Source: an uncultured Eubacteriales bacterium | GTDB lineage: Bacteria > Bacillota > Clostridia > Oscillospirales > Oscillospiraceae | DNA: 64,000 nucleotides | Assembly: GCA_900545815.1 (NCBI GenBank) | Contig: URAM01000005.1 | Span: forward strand, 1-64,000 | Direction: 5' to 3' | In this document: positions 22,744-31,369 of the stretch, piece by piece | Position numbering within the stretch: the stretch's first letter is position 1 | Layout: every line of letters begins with the position of its first letter | The notes under the pieces: generated by a model | The model's database searches: none | Told to the model about the DNA's origin: nothing | What the model saw: the letters and a program-made list of their open reading frames with translations, nothing else | Position numbers and translations under genes: made by a program

Positions 22744-24135
22744 ATGGAAGCAATGACATTGCGTGAGATTTTGCAGGCCACCGGCGGAACCTTGCTGGGC
22801 ACTATGGTGGACTTGGACACCCAGGTAGGCTCGGTGGATACCGACAGCCGTGCCATGACCGAGGGCGCCCTCTTTGTCCCCCTGGTGGGGGAGCGGTTCG
22901 ATGGTCACGCCTACATTGGAAAGTCCCTGGAAAACGGCGCCGTGGGTACCCTCACCGACCACGAGCTGGCGGATTACCGGCCGGATAAGTTCTATGTCCT
23001 GGTGCCGGACACCCTGTTGGCGCTGGGGGACCTGGCGGCTTATTATCGCAGCAAGTTTGATGTCAAGATCATCGCCGTCACCGGCAGCGTGGGCAAGACC
23101 ACTTCCAAGGATATGGCCGCCGCTGTGCTCAGCCAGAAGTTTCGGGTGCTCAAGACGGATGGCAACTTCAACAACAACATCGGCGTTCCCAAGACCCTTT
23201 TCCGGCTCAGCCACGAGCATCAGGTGGCGGTGGTGGAGATGGGGATGAACCATGTGGGCGAGATCGACTACCTCACCCGCATTGCCCGTCCGGATGCCGC
23301 CATCATCACCAACATCGGTGACGCCCACATTGAAAATCTGGGCAGCCGAGAGAACACTCTCATGGCTAAGGCGGAGGTGTTCCACGGCATGAAGGCCGCT
23401 GGTCTCGCCATCTTGAACGGCGACGATCCCCTCCTGCGCAGCCTGGACGGGAAGCTGCACCAGTCCATCCTCTGGTACGGCGAGAACGACGGCAATGACT
23501 ACCAGTGCAAGAGCCTGGACGAGCGATTCAGTGACCACATGGTCATGGAGACCGTCACCCCCACCGGCACTTGGCAGCAGACCATCCCCGGCATCGGCCG
23601 CTACATGATTTACCCCACCCTGGCGGCAGCCGCCGTGGGACAGTGGCTGGGGATGACCCAGGAGGAGATCGCAGAGGGCGTTGGCCACTTCGTCAACTCC
23701 AAGATGCGCATGGACACCGTCCGCTGCGGCGACGGCGTCATCGTCCTCAACGACACCTACAACGCCAACCCCCAGTCTATGCGGGCAGCGCTGGAAGTGC
23801 TGTCCAAATTTGACGGCGACTACAAGGTGGCCGTCCTGGGGGATATGCTGGAGCTGGGCGACCTGGGGCCTGCCCTCCACGAGAGCGTGGGACAGTTTGT
23901 GGTCACCTGCGGCATCGACTGTCTGGTGGCTGTGGGCACCCTGGCAGAGAATATCTACAACGCCGCCCAGGCAGGCGGCAAGGTGGAATGTTATTATCGC
24001 CCCACCAAAGAGGAAGCGAAAGCTGTGCTGGATCAGGTCATCCGCAAGAACACCATCGTTCTCTGTAAGGCCTCCCGTGGGATGGCCATGGAGGAGCTGG
24101 TGGAGTATATCAAGGAGATCCGTCCAGAGGGATAA
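22744..24135 (+). CDS. murF: UDP-MurNAc-tripeptide--D-Ala-D-Ala ligase
   Basis: This 463-residue Mur ligase attaches D-Ala-D-Ala to the UDP-MurNAc tripeptide in the cytoplasm. The N-terminal domain has DSRAMTEGALFVPLVGERFDG. The ATP site is TGSVGKTTSKDM, and NFNNNIGVP and EMGMNHVGEIDYL are typical of MurF. The C-terminal domain has LNDTYNANPQSM. It lies 40 bases after ddl and is clearly in the same operon. Confidence 0.94.
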   Translation: MEAMTLREILQATGGTLLGTMVDLDTQVGSVDTDSRAMTEGALFVPLVGERFDGHAYIGKSLENGAVGTLTDHELADYRPDKFYVLVPDTLLALGDLAAYYRSKFDVKIIAVTGSVGKTTSKDMAAAVLSQKFRVLKTDGNFNNNIGVPKTLFRLSHEHQVAVVEMGMNHVGEIDYLTRIARPDAAIITNIGDAHIENLGSRENTLMAKAEVFHGMKAAGLAILNGDDPLLRSLDGKLHQSILWYGENDGNDYQCKSLDERFSDHMVMETVTPTGTWQQTIPGIGRYMIYPTLAAAAVGQWLGMTQEEIAEGVGHFVNSKMRMDTVRCGDGVIVLNDTYNANPQSMRAALEVLSKFDGDYKVAVLGDMLELGDLGPALHESVGQFVVTCGIDCLVAVGTLAENIYNAAQAGGKVECYYRPTKEEAKAVLDQVIRKNTIVLCKASRGMAMEELVEYIKEIRPEG

Positions 24136-24156
24136 AGAGAAAGGGAGCAGGCGGTC

Positions 24157-26067
24157 ATGATCGAATTTTCCGTAACCAACCTAGTCAAAGCGTTTACCAT
24201 CGGGGACAACATCCTGGACGGCCTGACCTTCCACATCAACCAAGGCGAGCGGGTGGGTCTGCTGGGTAAAAACGGCAGCGGCAAGAGCACCCTGTTCAAA
24301 ATCCTCACCGGTGAGCTGGACTACGACGAGGGGGAAATCTCCATTGCCCCCGGCCACCGGATGGGGCTGATCTCTCAGATTCCCGTCTACCCGGAGGGCT
24401 GCACCGTGGAAGCGGTGTTGGAAACCGCCTTCCAGCGGGTGCGGCGGATCGAAAAAGAAATGAAGGAATTGGAGGAACAGATGGCCGCCGGAAACGCCAG
24501 CCGGACGGTGATGGAGCGGTATGACAAGCTCAGCACCGACTTCGAACTGGCCGGAGGCTATGATACAGCGGTGCAGGTCAATAAAATCTGCAACGGCTTG
24601 GGCATCCCCGATGCCATGCGCCAGCAGCCCTTCGCCTCTCTCTCCGGCGGCGAGCAGACCCGGGTGAACCTGGGTCGCCTCATTTTGGAGGACACCGACA
24701 TCTTGCTGCTGGACGAGCCCACCAACCACTTGGATCTCCATGCGGTGGAGTGGCTGGAAGGCTATCTGAAAAGCTTTCCCGGCACCGTCCTGACCATCTC
24801 CCATGACCGGTACTTCCTGGATCAGGTGGTCACTCGGGTCATCGAGATCAACCGGGGCAAGGCGGAGTTCTATGCCGGCAACTACAGCTTCTACGCTGTG
24901 GAGAAGGAGAAGCGCTATCGGGAGCAGCTCAAGCAGTACGAGAAGGAGCAGGCTAAGATCGCCCAGCTCACCGCGGTGGCTACGGTCATGCACCAGCGGG
25001 GCACGGAGAAGATGCACAAGACTGCTTTCGCCATGGAAAAGCGCATCGAGCGCCTGCGCAGCACCGAGCGTCCCATGGCCAAGGAGCGGGCGCTGAAAAT
25101 GCAGTTCTCCAGCTGGGAGTTCAACGGGGACGAGCTGTTCACCGTGGAGGATGTGAGCAAGTCCTTCGGCGGACGCACCCTCTTTGACCATGTGAGCCTG
25201 GAAGCCCACGGCGGCGAGCGCATCGCCCTGCTGGGGGACAACGGCACCGGCAAGACCACCTTCCTGAAAATCCTGCTGGGGGACGAGCTGCCCGACAAGG
25301 GTTGGGTGCATTACGGCCCCACCGTCCGCAAGGGCTGCCTGCCCCAGATCGTCCAGTTTGAGGATCCGGAGCGGACGCTGCTGGACACCATGCTGTGGGA
25401 GCAGGGTTGCTCCGCTCAGGAGGCACGAGATCGGCTGGGCGCCTTCCGGTTCCAGGGGGAGGACGTGTTCAAGCCCGTCAACACCCTGTCCGGCGGCGAG
25501 CGTTCTCGGCTGAAGCTGTGTATGCTCATGGACGAGCGCATCAACTTCCTGGTGCTGGACGAGCCCACCAACCACCTGGACATTGCGTCCCGAGAGTGGA
25601 TCGAAGAAGCGGTGGAAAACTTTGATGGGGCGCTGCTCTTTGTGTCCCATGACCGATATTTCATCAACCGGTTCGCCAACCGTATCTGGATGTTGGAGGA
25701 CGGGAAGATCACCGATTTCAAAGGGGACTACCAGCAGTGGCTGGCCAAGAAGGCACGGGAGGAAGAACTGAAGAACGTGCTGAAGCCCCAGAACAGTAAG
25801 AAACAGGAAAACAAAGAGAAGCGAGAGAAAAAGCAAAAAAAGCAGCCTGGCGGCACCAAAATGACCGAAAAGAAGCGCAACAGCGTGGAAAAGGAGATCT
25901 CCAAAGTGGAAAACCAGCTTCAGGAGCTGGCGGATTCCATGGAAGGGTGCGGTTCCGATTATCAGAAGCTGCAAGAGATCGCAGAGCAGCAGGCGGCGCT
26001 GGAAGCCCAGCTGGAAGGCTTGTACCAACAGTGGGAGGAGCTGTCCTTGCTGCTGGAGGAGGGGTAA
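24157..26067 (+). CDS. ABC-F family ATP-binding protein
   Basis: This 636-residue protein has two ABC ATPase domains and no membrane segment. The first has GKNGSGKST and LSGGEQTR, the second GDNGTGKT and LSGGERSR, with DEPTNHLD in both. A charged linker joins the two domains (about residues 245-320), and a basic coiled-coil tail follows (about 540-636). ABC-F proteins act on the ribosome to relieve stalling or give antibiotic protection; this layout fits the housekeeping Uup/YdiF-like group more than dedicated resistance factors. It starts 21 bases after murF and four bases before the next gene. Confidence 0.9.
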   Translation: MIEFSVTNLVKAFTIGDNILDGLTFHINQGERVGLLGKNGSGKSTLFKILTGELDYDEGEISIAPGHRMGLISQIPVYPEGCTVEAVLETAFQRVRRIEKEMKELEEQMAAGNASRTVMERYDKLSTDFELAGGYDTAVQVNKICNGLGIPDAMRQQPFASLSGGEQTRVNLGRLILEDTDILLLDEPTNHLDLHAVEWLEGYLKSFPGTVLTISHDRYFLDQVVTRVIEINRGKAEFYAGNYSFYAVEKEKRYREQLKQYEKEQAKIAQLTAVATVMHQRGTEKMHKTAFAMEKRIERLRSTERPMAKERALKMQFSSWEFNGDELFTVEDVSKSFGGRTLFDHVSLEAHGGERIALLGDNGTGKTTFLKILLGDELPDKGWVHYGPTVRKGCLPQIVQFEDPERTLLDTMLWEQGCSAQEARDRLGAFRFQGEDVFKPVNTLSGGERSRLKLCMLMDERINFLVLDEPTNHLDIASREWIEEAVENFDGALLFVSHDRYFINRFANRIWMLEDGKITDFKGDYQQWLAKKAREEELKNVLKPQNSKKQENKEKREKKQKKQPGGTKMTEKKRNSVEKEISKVENQLQELADSMEGCGSDYQKLQEIAEQQAALEAQLEGLYQQWEELSLLLEEG

Positions 26068-26070
26068 CCC

Positions 26071-26697
26071 ATGAAAAAAGCAAAACGACCCAGATCCATC
26101 TTCTTTCGCATCGTCATCGCCTGCCTTGCCATCCTGCTGGCCGGGTTCTGCGTGCTGGAGGCCATCATCATCACCGGCGGCCGTTCCAGCAAGGATCAGA
26201 GCGGGGACGCCCTCATCGTCCTAGGTGCCCAGGTCTACCACAGCGGCCCCTCCCCGGTGCTGAAACAACGGCTCCAGGCGGCGCTGGACTACATTGACGC
26301 CCATCCGGACGAGGATTTTCCCATCATCGTCAGCGGCGCCCAGGGGCAGAACGAGCGGGAGACTGAGGCACAGGCCATGGAGACTTACCTGGTGTCCCAC
26401 GGCGTGGACAAGGCTCGTATCCATCAGGAGGATGCGTCCTACAACACCTATCAGAACCTGGAGAACAGCGCCAAAATGCTGGAATCCCTGGGCTATGACC
26501 TGGCCGATACACGGGTCATGATCGTCTCTAACAACTTCCATCTGGCACGGGTGCGGATGCTGGCGGAGCGCTGTGGGCTGAAGGCAGGCACCGTGTCTGC
26601 GCCCATGCCAGAGTGGACGAGCACCCTGTTCTCCTACACCAGAGAGGCGCCGGCGCTGGTGAAATCCTTCCTGCTGGACAGAGGAGGAGCCGGTTAA
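26071..26697 (+). CDS. YdcF/SanA-like DUF218 membrane-anchored protein
   Basis: This 208-residue protein has an N-terminal membrane helix (about 10-30) and an extracytoplasmic DUF218 domain with LIVLGAQVYHSGPSPVLKQR, VSGAQGQNERETEAQAM and SNNFHLARVRMLAERCG. Family members such as SanA and ElyC are linked to envelope integrity, but no reaction is established. It begins three bases after the ABC-F stop, so the two genes are translationally close. Confidence 0.87.
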   Translation: MKKAKRPRSIFFRIVIACLAILLAGFCVLEAIIITGGRSSKDQSGDALIVLGAQVYHSGPSPVLKQRLQAALDYIDAHPDEDFPIIVSGAQGQNERETEAQAMETYLVSHGVDKARIHQEDASYNTYQNLENSAKMLESLGYDLADTRVMIVSNNFHLARVRMLAERCGLKAGTVSAPMPEWTSTLFSYTREAPALVKSFLLDRGGAG

Positions 26698-26734
26698 AAA
26701 AGACCAGGAATCAGAACAACAAAGGAGCGCCGAG

Positions 26735-27805
26735 ATGTTCGAAAAACTCCAACAAATGGAACAGAACTACAGCATCCTTCAAGAAAAGCTGAACCAGCCG
26801 GAGACGTATGACGACCCCAAGACGGCCACCCGTTTGAACCGAGAGCTGAAGGAGCTGGAAGAAGTGGTGAGCACCTACCGGACGTGGGACGCCTGCCGCC
26901 AGAACTGCGACGAGCTGGAAGGGCTGCTGCACAGCGATGACCCAGAGCTGCGGAGCCTGGCAGGGGAGGAGTTCTATGGGGAGAAAAAGCGGCGGGAGGC
27001 GCTGGAGCGTCAGCTGCAAACCCTGCTCATTCCCAAGGATCCAGACGATGGCAAGAGCGTCATCATCGAGGTGCGTGCCGGAGTAGGCGGCGAGGAGGCC
27101 GCCCTATTCGCCCACTCCCTGTGTCGGATGTACGGAATGTACGGCGTGAAACAGGGGTGGAAGCAGGAGCAGATCAGCGTCAGTGAGACGGAATTGGGCG
27201 GCGTGAAAGAGGCCGTGTTTGCCCTGGACGGGGCGGGAGCCTACGCCCGAATGAAATACGAGAGCGGCGTCCATCGGGTTCAGCGGGTGCCGGAGACGGA
27301 ATCCGGCGGGCGCGTCCACACCAGCACCGTCACCGTGGCAGTGCTGCCTGAGGTGGATGACGTGGAGTTCGAGCTGAACCGAGACGATCTGCGCATCGAC
27401 ACCTTCCGCTCCTCCGGTGCCGGCGGACAGCACATCAACAAGACCTCCTCCGCCATCCGCATCACCCATCTGCCCACCGGCATGGTGGTGGAGTGCCAGG
27501 ATCAGCGGAGTCAGCTGCAAAATAAGGAAAAAGCCCTGCAAGTCCTCCGCTCTCGGCTGTATCAGCAGAAGGTGCAGGCGCAGCAGAGCGAAGTGGCCGC
27601 CCAGCGCCGCAGCCAGGTGGGCAGCGGGATGCGCAACGAGCGCATCCGCACCTACAACTTCCCGCAGGGTCGTGTCACCGACCATCGTATCGGTCTGACC
27701 CTGTATCGCCTGGATGATGTGATGAATGGGGATCTGGATGAGATCATCGACGCCCTGACGGCGGCGGAACAGGCGGAAAAGCTGCAAACTATGAGCGAAA
27801 CCTAG
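26735..27805 (+). CDS. prfA: Peptide chain release factor 1
   Basis: This 356-residue class I release factor reads UAA and UAG. The anticodon-like PxT motif appears as PET within RVPETESGGRVHTST, and the GGQ motif that triggers peptide release is at about 230-232 (SGAGGQHINKTSSAIRITH). The C-terminal RIRTYNFPQGRVTDHR segment is typical of RF1 rather than RF2. No prmC gene follows; a Sua5-CoaE fusion does. Confidence 0.95.
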   Translation: MFEKLQQMEQNYSILQEKLNQPETYDDPKTATRLNRELKELEEVVSTYRTWDACRQNCDELEGLLHSDDPELRSLAGEEFYGEKKRREALERQLQTLLIPKDPDDGKSVIIEVRAGVGGEEAALFAHSLCRMYGMYGVKQGWKQEQISVSETELGGVKEAVFALDGAGAYARMKYESGVHRVQRVPETESGGRVHTSTVTVAVLPEVDDVEFELNRDDLRIDTFRSSGAGGQHINKTSSAIRITHLPTGMVVECQDQRSQLQNKEKALQVLRSRLYQQKVQAQQSEVAAQRRSQVGSGMRNERIRTYNFPQGRVTDHRIGLTLYRLDDVMNGDLDEIIDALTAAEQAEKLQTMSET

Positions 27806-27825
27806 AGAAAACTTGGTGAAACAAA

Positions 27826-29469
27826 GTGAAAACCAACGTATATCACATCCCCTGTGTTCAGGGACATGAAGCGGAGATCGAAGGGGCTGCCCAGGTCATC
27901 CGAGAGGGTGGCCTGGTGGCCATCCCCACCGAGACTGTCTACGGCTTAGGCGCAGATGCCTTGAATGAAAAAGCTGTGGCTGCTATTTATGAAGCAAAGG
28001 GGCGTCCCTCGGACAACCCCCTCATCATCCACGTCCCCGGCGCCCACTGGCTGGAACGCTACTGTGTGAATGTGCCCCAGGCGGCCTATGACCTGGCGGA
28101 ACAGTTCTGGCCAGGCCCCCTGACCATGATCCTGCCCCGAAAGGACAACGTGCCCGATCGAACCACAGGCGGGCTGGATACGGTGGGGGTGCGCTGCCCC
28201 GACCATCCGGTGACCTTGGCCATCATCGAAGCCGCCGGCGTACCCATCGCCGCCCCCAGCGCCAACACTTCTGGCCGTCCCAGCTGCACCAATGCCCAGG
28301 ACGTACTGGAGGACATGAACGGCAAGATCCCCGCCATCGTGGACGGCGGCCCCTGCGCAGTAGGGGTGGAGTCTACCATCTTGGATTTGACCGTCACCCC
28401 GCCTCAGCTGCTCCGTCCTGGCGGAATGCCTTTGGAAGCCCTGGAAGGGGTGGTGGGGGAGATCGCGGTAGACCACGCGGTGACCGGCCAGTTGAAGCCC
28501 GATGAAAAGCCCCGTGCCCCAGGGATGAAGTACCGCCACTATGCCCCTCACGCCAAAGTCACCGTCCTCACTGGTGACGGAGCAAAGACGGCGGCATATA
28601 TTCGAGAGAAGATCACACCCGGCGCTGGTGTCATCTGCTTTGACGAGTATGCGGAGCTGTTTCCCGATTGCATTACCCACTGCCTGGGGCCGGAAGGGGA
28701 CAAGGCGGAGCAGGCACGGCGGGTCTTTGACGCCCTGCGGGAGTTTGACCACACGGACGTGACGGAGATCTATGCCCAGTGCCCGGACGATACCGGGTTG
28801 GGTCTGGCCATCGGAAACCGGCTGAAAAAGGCGGCGGGGTTCCATGTGGTGAATTTGAAACGAGAGAGAGAGCATCCTATGAAGATCATTGGCATCACCG
28901 GCGGCACCGGCGCCGGAAAGACCAGCGCCCTGCATGTGCTGGCGGAAATGAATGTGGAAATTTTGGACTGCGACGTGATCTATCACCAGCTCATCCAAAC
29001 CAGCCAAGCCCTGCGCACCGCCCTGACCGAACGGTTCGGAGACGTGTTCTGTGCGGACGGTTTGGATCGGCAGAAGCTGGGCAATCTGGTATTCCAGAAC
29101 CCAGATGCCCTGGCTCAGCTCAACGCCATCACCATGGGCTTCGTGGAAGCGGAAGTCCACGCCCGAATGAAGCGGGCGGAGGCCGCCCATCGCATCGGCG
29201 TAGCCATCGACGCCATCGGTCTGCTGGAGTCCGATGTGCGCTACGAATGTGATGTGCTGGTGGCCATCACCGCTCCGGCGGAAGTGCGCTGCAAGCGCAT
29301 TATGGCTCGGGAGGGCATTGGAGAAGAATATGCCTGGAATCGGGTGAAAGCCCAGAAGGATGAGGGCTATTTCAAAGAAAATTGTGACTATGTGCTGCCC
29401 AATGACAGTACCGAGGAAGTGTTCCGGATGCGAGCAGTCGCACTGTTTACCAAGGTGCTGAATCAGTGA
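27826..29469 (+). CDS. Fusion of threonylcarbamoyl-AMP synthase (Sua5) and dephospho-CoA kinase (CoaE)
   Basis: One uninterrupted 547-residue reading frame contains two enzymes. Residues 1-345 are Sua5-type: the YrdC core with IPTETVYGLGADA and KGRPSDNPL, then a Sua5 domain after APGMKYRHYAPHAK. It makes threonylcarbamoyl-AMP for the t6A tRNA modification. Residues 352-547 are CoaE-type: P-loop GITGGTGAGKTSA and DCDVIYHQL. It phosphorylates dephospho-CoA in the last step of CoA synthesis. The domains are joined by VVNLKREREHP. The GTG start has only a weak GGTG site. An internal ATG at 28879 has a poor GA-rich upstream sequence, so a separately initiated CoaE is possible but not favoured. Confidence 0.85.
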   Translation: MKTNVYHIPCVQGHEAEIEGAAQVIREGGLVAIPTETVYGLGADALNEKAVAAIYEAKGRPSDNPLIIHVPGAHWLERYCVNVPQAAYDLAEQFWPGPLTMILPRKDNVPDRTTGGLDTVGVRCPDHPVTLAIIEAAGVPIAAPSANTSGRPSCTNAQDVLEDMNGKIPAIVDGGPCAVGVESTILDLTVTPPQLLRPGGMPLEALEGVVGEIAVDHAVTGQLKPDEKPRAPGMKYRHYAPHAKVTVLTGDGAKTAAYIREKITPGAGVICFDEYAELFPDCITHCLGPEGDKAEQARRVFDALREFDHTDVTEIYAQCPDDTGLGLAIGNRLKKAAGFHVVNLKREREHPMKIIGITGGTGAGKTSALHVLAEMNVEILDCDVIYHQLIQTSQALRTALTERFGDVFCADGLDRQKLGNLVFQNPDALAQLNAITMGFVEAEVHARMKRAEAAHRIGVAIDAIGLLESDVRYECDVLVAITAPAEVRCKRIMAREGIGEEYAWNRVKAQKDEGYFKENCDYVLPNDSTEEVFRMRAVALFTKVLNQ

Positions 29470-29495
29470 GGGACATCAAAAAGGAGGAACCTTTG

Positions 29496-30884
29496 ATGAG
29501 CGCAAAGAGAAGCGATGCCCTGCTGCACAAGCGGGAGAATGGCTATCGCAGCCTGTCTGCGGAGGAGAAGGCGGCGATGAACGCCTACTGTGAAGATTAC
29601 AAGACTTTTTTGGACAAGAGCCGTACCGAACGGGAGGCCGTCCGTTATACCGTCCAGTTGGCGGAGGCCCGTGGCTACCGCCCCTATCACCGAGGGGAAG
29701 CCTTGAAACCAGGGGATAAGATCTATCGGGTCAACCGAGACAAGGCCATCATGCTGGCGGTCATGGGCTCCGAATCTTTGGACAAGGGCGTGAACATCGG
29801 CGCCGCCCACATTGACGCCCCACGACTGGACTTGAAGCCCAACCCCCTCATCGAGGACAGCGAGTTTGCCCTTTTAAAAACCCACTACTACGGCGGCATC
29901 CGCAAATACCATTGGGTCTCCATCCCCCTGTCCCTTCGGGGCGTGGTGGTGAAACGGGACGGTACCAAGGTGGACGTGGTCATTGGCGGCGAGCCTGGCG
30001 ACCCCCTCCTGACCATCCCTGACCTGCTGCCCCACCTGGCGGATAAGCAGGCCAAGGAACCCCTGTGGCAGGCCATCAAGGGGGAAGATCTGAACATTTT
30101 GGTGGGCAGCGAGCCGTACCCCGACCCGGACGAGAAGGACGCGGTGAAACTGATGGTACTGGATATCCTGAACCAGAAGTACGGTATGGTGGAGGAGGAC
30201 TTTTTGTCCGCCGAACTGTGTGCCGTGCCTGCCTATCCGGTGGCGGATGTGGGCTTGGATCGCTCCATGATCGGCTCCTACGGCCAGGACGATCGGGTGT
30301 GCAGCTTTGCCGCCTTGCAGGGGCTGTTTGACGCAGAGGAGACGTTGAAACGCACCGGCGTGTGTATGCTGGTGGACAAAGAGGAGATCGGCTCCGAGGG
30401 CGTCAGCGGGATGCAGTCTTGGGCGTTCGACACCTTCCTGTCCGACCTGTGCGACGCCACCGGCGCCAGCCTCAAGAGCTGCTATGAACACTCCTTCTGC
30501 CTGTCTGCCGATGTGACCGCCGCCTTCGACCCCAACTTCGCTGAGGTCTATGAAAAGCACAACGCCGCCCGCCTGAATCGCGGCGTGGGTCTGTGCAAGT
30601 ACACCGGCGCACGAGGCAAGTCCGGCGCCAGTGACGCCTCTGCTGAGGTGGTGGGCTATGTGCGCAAGCTGTTCAACGACAACGGCATCCTGTGGCAGTT
30701 GTCCGAGATGGGCAAAGTGGACGTGGGCGGCGGCGGCACCGTGGCTCTGTATATGGCCAATCGGAACATCGACACCATCGACGCCGGCACGCCGGTGCTG
30801 GCCATGCACTCGCCCTTCGAGGTGACCGGAAAGTTGGATTGTTATATGACTTACCGGAGTATGAAGGCCGTGTTCGAGGCGTAA
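29496..30884 (+). CDS. M18 family aspartyl aminopeptidase
   Basis: This 462-residue zinc aminopeptidase has all the M18 metal ligands: AAHIDAPR, GQDDRVC, DKEEIGSEG, LSADVTAAFDPN and LAMHSPFE. It removes acidic or neutral N-terminal residues from peptides in the cytoplasm and forms large tetrahedral dodecamers in relatives. ATG 29496 is used because AAGGAGG lies nine bases upstream; an earlier in-frame GTG overlaps the previous stop. It is the last gene before a 480-base non-coding stretch. Confidence 0.92.
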   Translation: MSAKRSDALLHKRENGYRSLSAEEKAAMNAYCEDYKTFLDKSRTEREAVRYTVQLAEARGYRPYHRGEALKPGDKIYRVNRDKAIMLAVMGSESLDKGVNIGAAHIDAPRLDLKPNPLIEDSEFALLKTHYYGGIRKYHWVSIPLSLRGVVVKRDGTKVDVVIGGEPGDPLLTIPDLLPHLADKQAKEPLWQAIKGEDLNILVGSEPYPDPDEKDAVKLMVLDILNQKYGMVEEDFLSAELCAVPAYPVADVGLDRSMIGSYGQDDRVCSFAALQGLFDAEETLKRTGVCMLVDKEEIGSEGVSGMQSWAFDTFLSDLCDATGASLKSCYEHSFCLSADVTAAFDPNFAEVYEKHNAARLNRGVGLCKYTGARGKSGASDASAEVVGYVRKLFNDNGILWQLSEMGKVDVGGGGTVALYMANRNIDTIDAGTPVLAMHSPFEVTGKLDCYMTYRSMKAVFEA

Positions 30885-31282
30885 AACCTATCAAAGGTCA
30901 AGCGCCCCAGGACAATTTAAGCTTTTTTTCACTTCCTTTTCTTCACGATAAGTGAGATTCCAAATCTATGATTTGGCTCAATCGAACTTACACAGAGTGA
31001 GAGAAGGAAGTGGGGACCAGGGGCAAAGCCCCTGGTCGCAGACCACAGTCTGCGCCGCAGCGTTAAGAAAACCCGCCAGTCAACAGGCGGGGGGACGGTT
31101 CGGGTAGGAGTACAAGGAAGCGCAATTTCTCAACCCTACCCTGGGGGTTCCCCCGAAATAAGCAGCGCATCATAAAAGAGGAGAATTATGTGACACGTTC
31201 TAATCTGTCGCGTAATTCTTCTTTTTCCATACACAGCTATCACGGAAAACGTGCCATGCGTCGCTTTTCTTCACACTGCGCC
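30885..31282. other. Hairpin-dense non-coding region
   Basis: No gene is supported here. A long-range stem CACTTCCTT/AAGGAAGTG (30930-30938 with 31004-31012) encloses CCAAATC/GATTTGG (30960-30976). Then come GACCAGGGGC/GCCCCTGGTC (31015-31037), GCAGAC/GTCTGC (31038-31053), CCCGCC/GGCGGG (31072-31091), a possible GGGTAGG/CCTACCC pairing and GGGGG/CCCCC near 31143-31154. The run of seven T before the first stem could end the aminopeptidase transcript. It may be a structured RNA or a composite of mobile hairpins. Confidence 0.65.
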
Positions 31283-31311
31283 TTTACTTTTCCCCCAATT
31301 CAGGGTACAAT
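31283..31311 (+). promoter_or_regulatory. Promoter of the PDZ/radical-SAM gene and der operon
   Basis: TTTACT (31283-31288) and TACAAT (31306-31311) are 17 bases apart, about 50 bases before the probable start codon. Confidence 0.65.
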
Positions 31312-31369
31312 AAAACGATGTGTATATCTCATACACCCCTATTTTCCCAACCCCAAGGCGGTGAACTTG

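Noticed and set aside
28879..29469. Dephospho-CoA kinase as a separate gene starting at 28879
   Set aside because: The frame is continuous with Sua5, there is no stop between them, and the internal ATG has a poor ribosome site. A fusion is the simpler reading.
31190..31369. N-terminal extension of the PDZ/radical-SAM protein from 31190
   Set aside because: The extra 60 residues are not family-like, overlap the promoter at 31283-31311 and lack a ribosome site; alternative TTG/GTG starts near 31361-31370 fit better.
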